A stretch of DNA of 28,722 nucleotides, from positions 1 through 28,722 of the IMG/VR virus record IMGVR_UViG_3300017771_000075, one strand, 5' to 3'. A program made the position numbers and the translations under genes. Shown here piece by piece: positions 16,223 through 24,428 of the stretch. The DNA comes from a virus. The number at the start of each line of letters is the position of its first letter. Position 1 is the stretch's first letter. The notes under the pieces are model-generated. The model ran no database searches. It was not told the DNA's origin and worked only from the letters and a program-made list of their open reading frames with translations.

Positions 16223-16885
16223 TTAAGCTCCTGATTGTCTTCTTATTGCTCTAACACAACAAGTACATGTTTTTCTTGGACTAGCACAATCACTCACTGA
16301 ACCAGTTGCAAAACATACTCCCCATCCTCTATAGCCATTTGAAATTTGCGCAGAAGACCAATAACCTCCACTTCCGTAAGCGGGTATACTTCCACAACTT
16401 CTATTAAGCCATTGATTTTGTAACTCTTCACCTGCTGAAAGAGCACCTGATGCATTATACCAATCTGTAAATCCAGCACGACTTAAACTACCTGCGTAAC
16501 ACATGGCTGGATGATCTGAATCTGAATTGTATCCACCATTGTAGGTGTTGGAGTAACCGTCAGTAAAACTAGCTGCACAAGGACTACTTGATAAATTAAC
16601 TTTGTATTGACAACCTACTGTTGTTGTATCTGTGTAAAGATAATATCCTTGAGAAACTCCTGTATAATATCCTCCCCAATCAGAACAATAGACGCCTAAG
16701 TCTGATGCACCTGGTGCGGGAATACTAGCGCATCCATAACCGTCTGTTAATTTAATAGCTCCTGAAGCTACACCGAATAAAGATCTAACTGAAGCCGAGC
16801 CTAAATTAAGAGCAGCTGTTGCACTGTTTCCTAATTCAGTGTTAACATTGCCAAATGTTATTGGTCCTGAAGCTGGAAGTGTCAT
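16223..16885 (-). CDS. Cysteine-rich lectin-like (DUF1566/Lcl_C) putative receptor-binding tail protein
   Basis: A 220-residue protein. Residues 1-50 (MTLPASGPITFGNVNTELGN ... SLFGVASGAIKLTDGYG) form an N-terminal module I know from marine phage tail fibres, probably the virion anchor. The remainder has the DUF1566/Lcl_C C-type-lectin-like order: GFTDWYNASGALSAGEELQN, a glycine-rich GSGGYWSSAQ, GWGVCFATG and the closing CCVRAIRR. It has 11 Cys, many spaced to allow disulfides, unusual for a phage protein made in the cytoplasm. It probably binds a cell-surface receptor. It follows the fibre and DUF4376-like genes and precedes the glycan-modifying cassette. Confidence 0.7.
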   Translation of the reverse strand: MTLPASGPITFGNVNTELGNSATAALNLGSASVRSLFGVASGAIKLTDGYGCASIPAPGASDLGVYCSDWGGYYTGVSQGYYLYTDTTTVGCQYKVNLSSSPCAASFTDGYSNTYNGGYNSDSDHPAMCYAGSLSRAGFTDWYNASGALSAGEELQNQWLNRSCGSIPAYGSGGYWSSAQISNGYRGWGVCFATGSVSDCASPRKTCTCCVRAIRRQSGA

Positions 16886-16886
16886 A

Positions 16887-17903
16887 TTATAATACCGTAA
16901 TTGAGTTATAAATAGTTTTTAATTCATCTGTTGTAGTACACGCATCAATCTCTTGACTTCTAGTGTGTTCTCCATCAAAAATTTCTTGTCTTTTGGACAT
17001 TACAAAATTATTAATAGACATTAAATCAGCTTTAGTTGCAACAATCCAAGAATCTTCTAGTTTCCAATTGACCGTATCTGAATCACTCATTACACTAGCT
17101 CTATTATTAGTAGTAATATTGCTTTGTTCTTCTATGTTAACTTTATGATCAGTTCCGTTTAAAGACATTGTATGTGTTTGAAAAGATAAACCTATTCTTT
17201 CTTCTTTAGCTCTTTCTTTAACCGATGCTTTAACTTCATCCAAAGATTTATTAACTATATTGTAAGTTCCTACACATATTCCAGATGAAGTATCATAAGT
17301 TAAATTTTCTCTAATTTGAGTCAGCTCATCAAAAGTAGGTTGTGCTTGTTCTTGAACTTTATAAATCTTAACATTATCTTTAAGAACTAACGGTTCGTCT
17401 GAAGGTATTAAACCTTTTCTAAAAGCAATCATAGTATCTGGAACAGATAAATCATCAAAACCTCTTAGTTTTAAACCTTCATTTATTTTTACTGAGTTCC
17501 ATCTTAAAGGGCCATATATTTTTTGTAAGTCATTTGGTAAATTATCTATAACAACCATATACTCTTCTGTACCATCTGTAGTTATAGGATATGTCCAAGG
17601 TGGATTTTTTTCTACCATTGATGGAGCTTTATTTTTTTCCAATTTAGCTGTAGCTTGAGCAATAATTGCATCACCATCTTCATGTTCTTTAACCCAATTA
17701 ATAATTGTTTCTTCTGTTAAATCATCATAAGCTGTAAAAGAACCACCTGTAGGTGCTGGAAGTTTTGTGTGACCATACACATCACCATAGTATTTATCTT
17801 CTGTAATTTGAAATCTCCAATTAATTTTATCAACAATATTTGTTAAACCGTCTTTACTTGGAATAGTATAAAGAGAAAGAATTTCCCATGTGTGATTATC
17901 CAT
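16887..17903 (-). CDS. DUF4376-like tail fibre-associated protein
   Basis: A 338-residue protein with two recognisable parts. The N-terminal part (TWEILSLYTIPSKDGLTNIV then INWRFQITEDKYYG and LTEETIINWVKEH) matches a small domain often seen in marine phage proteins that starts 'W.I..L......G....V..I.WR'. The C-terminal third (SLNGTDHKVNIEEQSNITTN, VNWKLEDSWIVATKADLMSI and the ending DACTTTDELKTIYNS) follows the DUF4376 pattern known from tail fibre assembly genes. It overlaps the S74 fibre gene by 8 bases and is followed one base later by the lectin-like gene, so a fibre-assembly or adhesion-complex role is likely. Confidence 0.65.
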   Translation of the reverse strand: MDNHTWEILSLYTIPSKDGLTNIVDKINWRFQITEDKYYGDVYGHTKLPAPTGGSFTAYDDLTEETIINWVKEHEDGDAIIAQATAKLEKNKAPSMVEKNPPWTYPITTDGTEEYMVVIDNLPNDLQKIYGPLRWNSVKINEGLKLRGFDDLSVPDTMIAFRKGLIPSDEPLVLKDNVKIYKVQEQAQPTFDELTQIRENLTYDTSSGICVGTYNIVNKSLDEVKASVKERAKEERIGLSFQTHTMSLNGTDHKVNIEEQSNITTNNRASVMSDSDTVNWKLEDSWIVATKADLMSINNFVMSKRQEIFDGEHTRSQEIDACTTTDELKTIYNSITVL

Positions 17904-18909
17904 TATTTTTCATCTCCTCTATTTTTTTGTTTAGTTCTTTTATGCCTTCAATTAATAAAGGAACTAACTTTTCGTATTGAACTGTTTTGTAGTTTTCTCC
18001 AGAAATTGAGTATTCAGATCCATCTTCTTTTTGACCTATATCAAAAGGAGCTGGTTTAACTATTTCAGGAAGAATACTTTCTACTTCTTGAGCTATTACT
18101 CCTACTTGTCTGTTAGTATTTGAATAACCATGTTTGTGTGCAACTTCATTATTTGTATAATGAACACCATTCAAACTTAAAATTTTTTCTAAAGAATTTG
18201 GTATATTACCAGAAATATTTTTTAATCTTCTATCAGAGTAAAATGCAGTAACATCATTAGTAGCTCTAATTTCACCAGCTGTTCCTGAGGCTGCTGTACC
18301 TACACCAAAAGAATCAAATTGAACATCTGATGCAGTTCCTAATCCTAAAGAAGTTCTAGCAGTAGCTCCTGTTTCAGCAACCCAATTAGATCCGCTTCCA
18401 ACAATTATGTTTGAATCTGTGGTAGCTAATCCTGCAATATCTGTAAGACCAGCATCATAAGCTTGAACATCCGTCCCAACTGTAAGTCCTGTTAATTGAT
18501 TAGAAATTTCTACAATATTAGTTCCATCTGAATAACATAAAGCTATATTTTTTTCTGTAGCTGAAAAAGTAAATCCAGTTCCACCAACAGTTTTAAATGT
18601 AACTGTGTGAGCACCTGTTGTTCCATTTTGAATTACATATGTTTTTTCAATTGAATTTGGAATTGTTACATCAATATTTCCGGTTATTGTACCAGTTAAT
18701 TTTACAACTGCATTTCTTGCATTTGAAATAGTTGCATCAGTCATAGCTAATGCAGTAGCACCTGTACCATTTACTGTTACAGCTTCAAAACCTGCTATAG
18801 CTTGTTGTACTAAATTTAAATTTGCGTTTGTTTTATCTCCCCATGTACCAGCATTTTCACCAGTAACCATAAGTTCTAGTTTAAGATCTGTCGAATAACT
18901 TGATGCCAT
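17896..18909 (-). CDS. Tail fibre with C-terminal S74 intramolecular chaperone
   Basis: A 337-residue protein. The N-terminus (ASSYSTDLKLELMVTGENAG, TWGDKTNANLNLVQQAIAG) is a virion-attachment module common to marine phage fibres. Residues about 60-215 are Thr/Gly-rich repeats typical of a beta-helical shaft. From residue 225 there is a Peptidase_S74 self-cleaving chaperone: SDRRLKNISG holds the Ser225-Lys230 dyad, followed by VGVIAQEVESILPEIV and the ending helix LVPLLIEGIKELNKKIEEMK. The chaperone trimerises the shaft and is cut off at the Ser. The start has an AGGAG upstream. Confidence 0.9.
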   Translation of the reverse strand: MASSYSTDLKLELMVTGENAGTWGDKTNANLNLVQQAIAGFEAVTVNGTGATALAMTDATISNARNAVVKLTGTITGNIDVTIPNSIEKTYVIQNGTTGAHTVTFKTVGGTGFTFSATEKNIALCYSDGTNIVEISNQLTGLTVGTDVQAYDAGLTDIAGLATTDSNIIVGSGSNWVAETGATARTSLGLGTASDVQFDSFGVGTAASGTAGEIRATNDVTAFYSDRRLKNISGNIPNSLEKILSLNGVHYTNNEVAHKHGYSNTNRQVGVIAQEVESILPEIVKPAPFDIGQKEDGSEYSISGENYKTVQYEKLVPLLIEGIKELNKKIEEMKNNG

Positions 18910-18947
18910 AATTTTTTATCTCCTAAATGATTATTATTTTAACTTAT

Positions 18948-20309
18948 CTAAGCAGCTAGATCAACCTCCGACCAAACATTAGTTACATCTGGATTTACTT
19001 CTTGCCATGGAGTTACATTAACACTTCCTGCAGATATAGTCATTTGTATGCCTGTAACGTCTATATTTGCAGTACCAAAAGTTGTTACAGAACCTATGGA
19101 ACTTGTTAATTGTAAACTTCCTACACCTATTATTTGACCAGGAATTTCAGCATGTTGGCCAAGAGACATTGTCAACTGTTGTCCAGTGACTGTTTCAATA
19201 GTAGTTTGTTCGAGGGCAATTGTACCTAAAGTTGATGTTATCTGTATACCAGTTACATCCACAGGTGTTTTTAAACCTCCTGCAGCATTTCCTACTTGAG
19301 AAGTCATAGAACCTGCACTTGTTACTGTAACATTTGCATCTGCTTCAAAAATTACAGAACCAATTGTAAGATCTAATTGATCTTCTGCTGGTAAAACAAC
19401 TATTCCAAAATCTCCAACTAATGAAATTATTCCTTGTGTAGATGTTAAAGTTTGTCCTGTAACACTGACGGTTACATCAGTAAATCCTGCTTCTTCTCCA
19501 ATTGATGATGTTAAAGTTTGTCCTGTTAACGCAACTGAATAATTAACACCCCAAGCAAGACTTCCCCATTCATCTCTACCCCATCCTTCTCCAGTTAGTA
19601 TAGATTCATCTACTGTTGTAGCTCCAATAGAAGAAGACATTGAAATTCCAGAAGTAATTGCACCAATACCTACAACAGTTTGTCCAACTGCCATAGACTC
19701 TAAACTTCCTGTTACTGAGACTAAAGCTGAAGTACCTCCTGCTGCACTACCTATAGTAGAAGTTAGTTGTTGCCCAACTGCAGTTACTTGATGATCAATT
19801 ACGTGAGTTTCATTTCCAATAGTTGATGTTAATGATATTCCTGTTACTGATACATCAATGTGTCCTTGGTCTCCCCAAACACTATTACCCCAAGATAGTC
19901 CACCCCAAACATTTGATTCAATATCAAATATTCCACCCATGCCAATACCATGAACATAACAAAGATAATAAAAATCAGTTGATGAAGATGGTGTTATTTC
20001 TACATAACGAGTAGTAGCAGCATTAAAGCTTGTTGTGTTTACGTAGCTTGCATAGTTAGAGGCACCATCTAAATAATAGGTTACCCCTGATGTAAGGTAT
20101 TGATCTCTACTTGTAGTTGTAGAAAAAATTAATGGGTGATTGTTATTTGATACAGCACTTTGTTCAAATCTTAGGGTTCCACCTTGAACCCAATTTACAG
20201 TTCCAGGACCAGTTGCATTTCTAGCACCGTTTAAATAATAAACGTTACCAGTTCCACCACCGTATAGGTTACCTGAAGCTACGGTTACTGTATAAGTATA
20301 CTCTGCCAT
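18948..20309 (-). CDS. Repeat-rich tail protein with cupredoxin-like N-terminal domain
   Basis: A 453-residue protein. Residues about 30-135 resemble the cupredoxin-like domain found in marine phage virion proteins: GTLRFEQSAVSNNNHPLIFS, then TTRYVEIT and FYYLCYVHGIGMGG with Cys/His/Met in the positions that bind copper in true cupredoxins; copper binding is uncertain. After WGGLSWGNSVWG come about ten degenerate repeats of the type VTGxxLTSxxG, 18-45 residues apart, ending WQEVNPDVTNVWSEVDLAA. The repeats should form beta structure in a tail fibre or tail surface protein. The gene lies between a small virion gene and the S74 fibre. Confidence 0.6.
   Translation of the reverse strand: MAEYTYTVTVASGNLYGGGTGNVYYLNGARNATGPGTVNWVQGGTLRFEQSAVSNNNHPLIFSTTTSRDQYLTSGVTYYLDGASNYASYVNTTSFNAATTRYVEITPSSSTDFYYLCYVHGIGMGGIFDIESNVWGGLSWGNSVWGDQGHIDVSVTGISLTSTIGNETHVIDHQVTAVGQQLTSTIGSAAGGTSALVSVTGSLESMAVGQTVVGIGAITSGISMSSSIGATTVDESILTGEGWGRDEWGSLAWGVNYSVALTGQTLTSSIGEEAGFTDVTVSVTGQTLTSTQGIISLVGDFGIVVLPAEDQLDLTIGSVIFEADANVTVTSAGSMTSQVGNAAGGLKTPVDVTGIQITSTLGTIALEQTTIETVTGQQLTMSLGQHAEIPGQIIGVGSLQLTSSIGSVTTFGTANIDVTGIQMTISAGSVNVTPWQEVNPDVTNVWSEVDLAA
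19441..19526 (-). repeat. Direct repeat encoding VTGQTLTS units
   Basis: The 20-base string gatgttaaagtttgtcctgt (plus strand) is present at 19441-19460 and again at 19507-19526, 66 bases (22 codons) apart, encoding the repeat TGQTLTS in the same frame. It is the clearest DNA-level copy of the repeat series in this gene and suggests fairly recent unit duplication; other units match only at protein level. Confidence 0.8.
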
Positions 20310-20326
20310 AGCTCCAGGACCTCAAA

Positions 20327-20788
20327 TTATGCTAATCTTAATATAGCTGCCGAAGTTGTGAAAGCTGGGAACTGAATAGTAAATGTTCCAGAAGTTGCAG
20401 TCTTGTCACCACCAAAATCTAATACAGCAACTGCATCAGTAGTATTCGAACCACCGTTTGTAGTTGTGTTATAAATTAAAGCACCTCTTGCAGTAAGAGT
20501 TACGTTTTGAAAACTTAAATCAGCAAAATCAGTAATAGCTACTGAAGATGAGACTTTTACACCTTGGTTTACTAAAGCAGATCCACCAGCTGTGTAGTTT
20601 GCTGAAGTAACCTCTGTGTTAGATCCACCACCTGGATTAGTAGAGTAGTTTTCTGTTGATTTTCCTAAAGTTGCAGAACTTGTATACATCGCTAATTTGT
20701 ATGTATCAGTTGATGCATCAAAATCGTGACTTCCTTGTAGTAATTCTTTTTTAAAAGTATCACATATTGCATTTGTTGTTATTGCCAT
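20327..20788 (-). CDS. Small virion/tail protein of all-beta type
   Basis: A 153-residue protein with an N-terminal helix (NAICDTFKKELLQGSHDFDA) then short strands, including YKLAMYTSSATLGKST, 'Y.AGGSALVNQGVKVSSSVA' and a DFADLSFQNVTLTARGALIYNT block, ending in TFTIQFPAFTTSAAILRLA. I recognise this as a family seen in many marine phage structural clusters, next to adaptor and fibre genes. No enzyme motif. Likely a beta-sandwich tail or decoration protein. AGGAG precedes the ATG. Confidence 0.6.
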   Translation of the reverse strand: MAITTNAICDTFKKELLQGSHDFDASTDTYKLAMYTSSATLGKSTENYSTNPGGGSNTEVTSANYTAGGSALVNQGVKVSSSVAITDFADLSFQNVTLTARGALIYNTTTNGGSNTTDAVAVLDFGGDKTATSGTFTIQFPAFTTSAAILRLA

Positions 20789-20803
20789 AATTATTCTCCT
20801 TAA

Positions 20804-21466
20804 TTAATTTGTGTTTGGAGGAGGTGAAGGTATTTGTACTCTAGGTACACCATCATCATACTCCGCTCGTCTTCTTCTACCCATTTGTTGTAGGGCAAAA
20901 TTCTGTACTTCCTCATTATACTTCTTTTCGTAAAGATTGTACATATCCATAGGACCTTTTAAAAATCTAAATGCTTCAGTTAAGACACCATGAAGTAACA
21001 TAGACTCTTGATATTTAGCTATAAAAGTTTCATTAGTAGAAGTAAAATTTGGTGGATCTTTTATATAATTTATTTGTATTTCTAAAGCAGTAGCAGGCAC
21101 TGGTGCAACTAAGATACTAAAATCATCCCAGTTTGCATAATATTTTGGAGTTCCTGTTGCTCCTGTCCCATTAAATTCTGATATATAACTTGTATCTCTT
21201 TTTTCCATGAAAGTTCTATTACCTGAACCATCAATAACTTGTACAGATCTTAATATTAAAGAATCTGCTGGTATAGATACATATCTGTTATTAGCCGTAA
21301 AGTTAGAGGTGGCGTATTTTCTTAAATCATCATAATCAACTTTACCTGCAATATCTAACTCAACCGATCTTATAAAATCCTGAATGATAGCATCAGTTAA
21401 AACATTACTATCTACTTCAGTATAGTTTCTTACTTGTGTTAAAAAATTAGAATGTGTTATTGCCAT
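20804..21466 (-). CDS. Adaptor-like structural protein (head-tail region)
   Basis: A 220-residue protein starting MAITHSNFLTQVRNYTEVDS and containing DAIIQDFIRSVELDIAGKVD, VSIPADSLILRSVQVI, a central KRDTSYISEFNGTG and GTPKYYANWDDFSILVAPVP, and a helical end before a Pro-rich tail. The pattern of N-terminal helices, beta sheet in the middle and a long helix fits the head-tail adaptor type proteins of marine podoviruses. The start overlaps the upstream stop in TAATG. Specific homology to P22 gp4 or to tail tube proteins cannot be settled by eye. Confidence 0.55.
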   Translation of the reverse strand: MAITHSNFLTQVRNYTEVDSNVLTDAIIQDFIRSVELDIAGKVDYDDLRKYATSNFTANNRYVSIPADSLILRSVQVIDGSGNRTFMEKRDTSYISEFNGTGATGTPKYYANWDDFSILVAPVPATALEIQINYIKDPPNFTSTNETFIAKYQESMLLHGVLTEAFRFLKGPMDMYNLYEKKYNEEVQNFALQQMGRRRRAEYDDGVPRVQIPSPPPNTN

Positions 21467-21924
21467 TATGTAATACTTACCGTTACCTTTCCTAAAAATA
21501 AATCTGCTTGTCTACTTCTATTTTGTAAAGATGGATCTTCTGGAATCATACTATGTAAAATTGTGGTTACTCCATCTCTAATTACTTCTACATATTGAGT
21601 TTGAAAAGCAAATTGACCTGGTAATGCTAAATCAGCTATTCCAACCATTGAACCACCAGAACTTACTATTGTATCGTCTTGAGGTGCTTGTGGGTTTATA
21701 GTAGATATATCAACTGGTTGTTGAAATTTCATTGGTCTTGTATTTTGTAAAGCAATTGCATCAGCAGTAAAATGTCTACGTCTTATTTGTGGGTGTTTTG
21801 GTTCAAACTCTGAATAGTGAACTAATGAACCATTCCATTCCTTTACCATTTCAGTATAAGGAAAAGCCATTCCTGATCTATCTGATATTGCTAAACTTCT
21901 TTTACCTGTTGCCCATTTAGCCAT
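21466..21924 (-). CDS. Conserved marine phage structural protein
   Basis: A 152-residue protein that starts MAKWATGKRSLAISDRSGMA and continues FPYTEMVKEWNGSLVHYSEFEPKHPQIRRR. This opening is characteristic of a conserved small protein in marine podovirus structural clusters. The rest contains FQQPVDISTINPQAPQ and a Gln/Val-rich end. Two bases separate it from the adaptor gene upstream, and its stop overlaps the next ATG (TAATG). Function not known; a virion joint protein is likely from position. Confidence 0.6.
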   Translation of the reverse strand: MAKWATGKRSLAISDRSGMAFPYTEMVKEWNGSLVHYSEFEPKHPQIRRRHFTADAIALQNTRPMKFQQPVDISTINPQAPQDDTIVSSGGSMVGIADLALPGQFAFQTQYVEVIRDGVTTILHSMIPEDPSLQNRSRQADLFLGKVTVSIT

Positions 21925-21926
21925 AA

Positions 21927-22622
21927 TTATATTCCATTAGGGTAAAAAGATTGAGGTGTAATATATGTTGAAGCTCTTTGACCATCTTCATCTAATGCTC
22001 TCTTTAGTTGATCTTCATAAATTAATTTATTTTGTTGTACAAGTGTTGGTGCGTTCTTCATCGCTAAATAGTAAGCAAGTCCTGCAACCATACAAGGTAA
22101 AAATCTAAATACCACATCAGCATCATTTGTGTATGCTCCCGAATCTTGTATTCTTTTAATGACATAATATTTCAAAACAGTGTACGTATTTAAATTAGGC
22201 GCTTGATATAAATATATTTTAGGAATTTCTTGTCTATCTACATAATACTGTGACGGTTGGCCTAAAGCTAATTTGTTTGGTAAAGCAGCATAAGCTGATC
22301 TATCTATTTTTGTTAAAGATACATCTTGTGTGTTTACTGTATTTGCACCTGCTGCAGTTGTTGATACAAAAGCTTCAAGAACATCGCTTACTGCTGCATC
22401 TACAGCGTATTCAGCTTGTCCTGAAACTAGAGCGTTTTCATGTAAGGCTACTTTCCAAAGGTGAATTCCTCTATTCGCCCATTCTGCAAATAATAAATTA
22501 AGACTTGTTCTAGCTGACCTTAAACTATGACCACTAGTAGTGGTCATACCACACCGTTCGTAGGCTTCTTGTATTATCTCTTCTATAGATAAATCAAATG
22601 TTGTGGTTCCTGAAGTTGCCAT
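21927..22622 (-). CDS. Head-tail adaptor-like protein (P22 gp4-like)
   Basis: A 231-residue protein with IEEIIQEAYERCGMTTTSGH near the start, then LRSARTSLNLLFAEWANRGIHLWKV, a short beta part (GQAEYAVDAAVSDVLEAFVS), PSQYYVDRQEIPKIYLYQAP and VVFRFLPCMVAGLAYYLAMK. The helical opening 'EE.I.EAYERCG' is common in adaptor proteins that bind the portal ring in marine podoviruses and P22-type phages. AGGATAATA precedes the ATG. Members are often annotated simply as tail or structural protein. Confidence 0.6.
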   Translation of the reverse strand: MATSGTTTFDLSIEEIIQEAYERCGMTTTSGHSLRSARTSLNLLFAEWANRGIHLWKVALHENALVSGQAEYAVDAAVSDVLEAFVSTTAAGANTVNTQDVSLTKIDRSAYAALPNKLALGQPSQYYVDRQEIPKIYLYQAPNLNTYTVLKYYVIKRIQDSGAYTNDADVVFRFLPCMVAGLAYYLAMKNAPTLVQQNKLIYEDQLKRALDEDGQRASTYITPQSFYPNGI

Positions 22623-22641
22623 TATTATCCTTTTTACGGTT

Positions 22642-22662
22642 GTACAATTTCTTCGATTGTAT
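22642..22662 (-). other. Short hairpin between two genes
   Basis: The plus strand reads tacaat (22643-22648), seven bases, attgta (22656-22661), a perfect six-base stem with one wobble extension. It lies upstream of the adaptor start and after the 57-residue gene. It lacks a T-run and is too AT-rich for a convincing terminator; a chance or RNA-stability element is possible. Confidence 0.25.
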
Positions 22663-22672
22663 CACTTTTAGC

Positions 22673-22846
22673 TTAAACTTTGAAGACCTTAGGTTTTTTG
22701 CTATTGGGTTTCTTTTTCGCATGTTCACTATCCTTCATAAGCCTACCGTTTGGCATGTAATGATATCCTGAGGGTGCTTTTTTCTTTCTTGCACCTCTTA
22801 ACTTACCATCTACCTGCGCTGATATTTGTCCTCTTCCAATTGCCAT
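22673..22846 (-). CDS. Small basic conserved phage protein, 57 residues
   Basis: Read from the gap: ATG at 22846 overlaps the endolysin stop (TAATG), and TAA lies at 22673-22675. The product begins MAIGRGQISAQVDGKLRGAR and continues with KKKAPSGYHYMPNGRLMKDS before a Lys-rich tail. Small proteins with the 'MAIGR' start, a basic middle and a GY..MPNGRLM-like stretch recur beside structural genes in marine phages. Function unknown; basic charge suggests nucleic-acid or capsid contact. Confidence 0.65.
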   Translation of the reverse strand: MAIGRGQISAQVDGKLRGARKKKAPSGYHYMPNGRLMKDSEHAKKKPNSKKPKVFKV

Positions 22847-23319
22847 TATAAATCTACTGCCTTTCCTAAAATTGGTTTATACTTAGTTTTACCATCTTGT
22901 TTAAATGCATGCAAGAATTGCTTTCTAGGTTTATCTTCAATATAACTACAATGACACCATCCGCTGTTGGGCTCTCCTTTTTTGTAGAACTCGAGAATCA
23001 TTTGATCATAGTCAAGGTTTATATGTATCCAATCACATAGTTCAGCATTATCGACTCCTGGACATTCAAAATCAACGGCTTCCGCATCACAATGTTGACT
23101 GTTAATTGAACTACCTATTGCAGCTGACAATTCTGGAGACCTGTAGCAGCTAGTCACTGTTACGGGACCAAAATGATCTCTGACGGGTTGTAAAATATTA
23201 TCACAAAGTAATTTAAGTTTTGCTATCTGATCTGAATTAGGATTATTATCTATACCCTTACGTACAGCAGTATCTGATTTAATTAATTCTTGAAGATTAA
23301 AATTTCGACTTATTTGCAT
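22846..23319 (-). CDS. Peptidase M15 (M15_3) putative endolysin
   Basis: A 157-residue single-domain peptidase. It starts with the family's FNLQELIKSDTA opening; the motif VTSCYRSPELSAAIG (Arg60-Ser61) is followed by SSINSQHCDAEAVDFEC with zinc ligands H76 and D83, and SGWCHCSYIED with H123. This order (YRSxxxN, SxHxxGxAxD, WxH) is that of zinc D-Ala-D-Ala carboxypeptidase-like or L-Ala-D-Glu endopeptidase enzymes that phages use to cut peptidoglycan cross-links. It overlaps the halogenase by 10 bases. There is no signal peptide, so it needs a holin or membrane damage for release. Confidence 0.85.
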   Translation of the reverse strand: MQISRNFNLQELIKSDTAVRKGIDNNPNSDQIAKLKLLCDNILQPVRDHFGPVTVTSCYRSPELSAAIGSSINSQHCDAEAVDFECPGVDNAELCDWIHINLDYDQMILEFYKKGEPNSGWCHCSYIEDKPRKQFLHAFKQDGKTKYKPILGKAVDL

Positions 23320-24428
23320 ACATTAACTCCTTCAATCCAATTTTTAATATTAAATAACCCCCATTGAGCATATTTAAAATTACTATCTCTAGTGTAGTGT
23401 TTTTCTTCATTATTAAAATTTAAACTATCTTCTACAACTTTTTGAAGAGAACTTGATTTATTTTTTAAAGATAAATCTTTAGCATATTCCCAAAAAGGAG
23501 TATTAAATTTTGACCCTTTTAAGTAATGCCATAAAATAAATTCCTCCACTTTATTTATATAATCTTTTAATTTTAACCTACTATCTTCTATAGAGCAATG
23601 TCCATCTATTGCACTAGAATATAATTTATTTGCAACAATATAAGTGCCCATGGCAGTTGCTTCCAGGGGTTCTAAGAAAAATAATTTATTACCATTTAAA
23701 AAAATTCTTTTATTAATTATAGGTTCTTTAGCAACGTACTGATTAAATGTAATTGAATGATTAATTTTATTTACCTTAAATCTTTCTTTAAAATCATCCT
23801 CAGCCTCTTGCTTAGAAGTTATATCTGAATTATATAAATAACCTACTGATGTAGTATCAGGTAAGGGTATATAAAAAGTCCATCCATGAGGCGTAGCTAT
23901 ACATCTTGTAAATTCAACATCGTTTTCTTTTTTAGGTAAATTTGAAAGTAGTGCTGCATTTAATGGATTAATTAAAGTATTGTAGTTTTCTAAAGTTTTA
24001 GGGGTTCCTCTACAATCAATAATATAATCAGCATCAATATCGTTACAATCTAAAATATGTTCTTCAGTTTTTTTAAAATTAATTTTAACATTATTGGTTA
24101 TAAAGTCTTGGAAATCTTTTGGAGAACAATGCACACTGTATTGACCAAAAGGAAATGGATGAAAAAAACTGTTTTTAATTTTACCCCAGTTTTCATACAT
24201 AATACCTTTTTTAACTGTAACAGGAAATTTATCCTGCCAATTAGTGCCCAAACATCGCCAAAGTAAATCGGGATAATCTAATGTAGATCCCTGTCCTGTG
24301 GGAACAGGTTGTATAACTGGATCGTAATATAATTCAGTTTCATAATTAGAGTGATAGTGATTAAAATGAACTGCACTTAAACAACCAGCATTACCTTTTC
24401 CAATAACAGCTATTTTTTGTTTTCTCAT
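23310..24428 (-). CDS. Flavin-dependent halogenase-like flavoprotein
   Basis: A 372-residue FAD enzyme of the tryptophan-halogenase family. IAVIGKGNAGCLSAVHF (residues 6-22) is the nucleotide loop; KKGIMYENW places K73 where the catalytic Lys79 of PrnA lies; GWTFYIPLPDTTSVGYLY (182-199) is the WxWxIP region with Phe in place of the second Trp; FLEPLEATAMG (251-261) is the conserved EPLEAT helix. It is much shorter than PrnA (538 residues), lacking the C-terminal substrate region. Viral halogenases are known from cyanophage Syn10 (VirX1). It should halogenate an unknown substrate using FADH2, halide and oxygen, or be a related monooxygenase. It overlaps both neighbours (TAATG upstream, 10 bases downstream). 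Confidence 0.8.
   Translation of the reverse strand: MRKQKIAVIGKGNAGCLSAVHFNHYHSNYETELYYDPVIQPVPTGQGSTLDYPDLLWRCLGTNWQDKFPVTVKKGIMYENWGKIKNSFFHPFPFGQYSVHCSPKDFQDFITNNVKINFKKTEEHILDCNDIDADYIIDCRGTPKTLENYNTLINPLNAALLSNLPKKENDVEFTRCIATPHGWTFYIPLPDTTSVGYLYNSDITSKQEAEDDFKERFKVNKINHSITFNQYVAKEPIINKRIFLNGNKLFFLEPLEATAMGTYIVANKLYSSAIDGHCSIEDSRLKLKDYINKVEEFILWHYLKGSKFNTPFWEYAKDLSLKNKSSSLQKVVEDSLNFNNEEKHYTRDSNFKYAQWGLFNIKNWIEGVNVCK

Noticed and set aside
16223-16885. Diversity-generating retroelement with the lectin-like gene as target
   Set aside because: No reverse transcriptase, Avd-like gene or template repeat is seen in the window. Only the fold class fits, so it is kept as a check, not a claim.
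19441-19526. Mobile element or attachment site from the 20-base direct repeat
   Set aside because: The repeats are in frame and encode the TGQTLTS unit of a protein repeat series, which explains them.
22642-22662. Terminator before the adaptor gene
   Set aside because: The six-base AT-rich stem has no T-run on the minus strand, so termination is unlikely.
23310-24428. Ordinary NAD(P)H oxidoreductase or thioredoxin reductase-like flavoprotein
   Set aside because: The WxWxIP-type region and EPLEAT stretch are specific to the halogenase family and are absent from those oxidoreductases.
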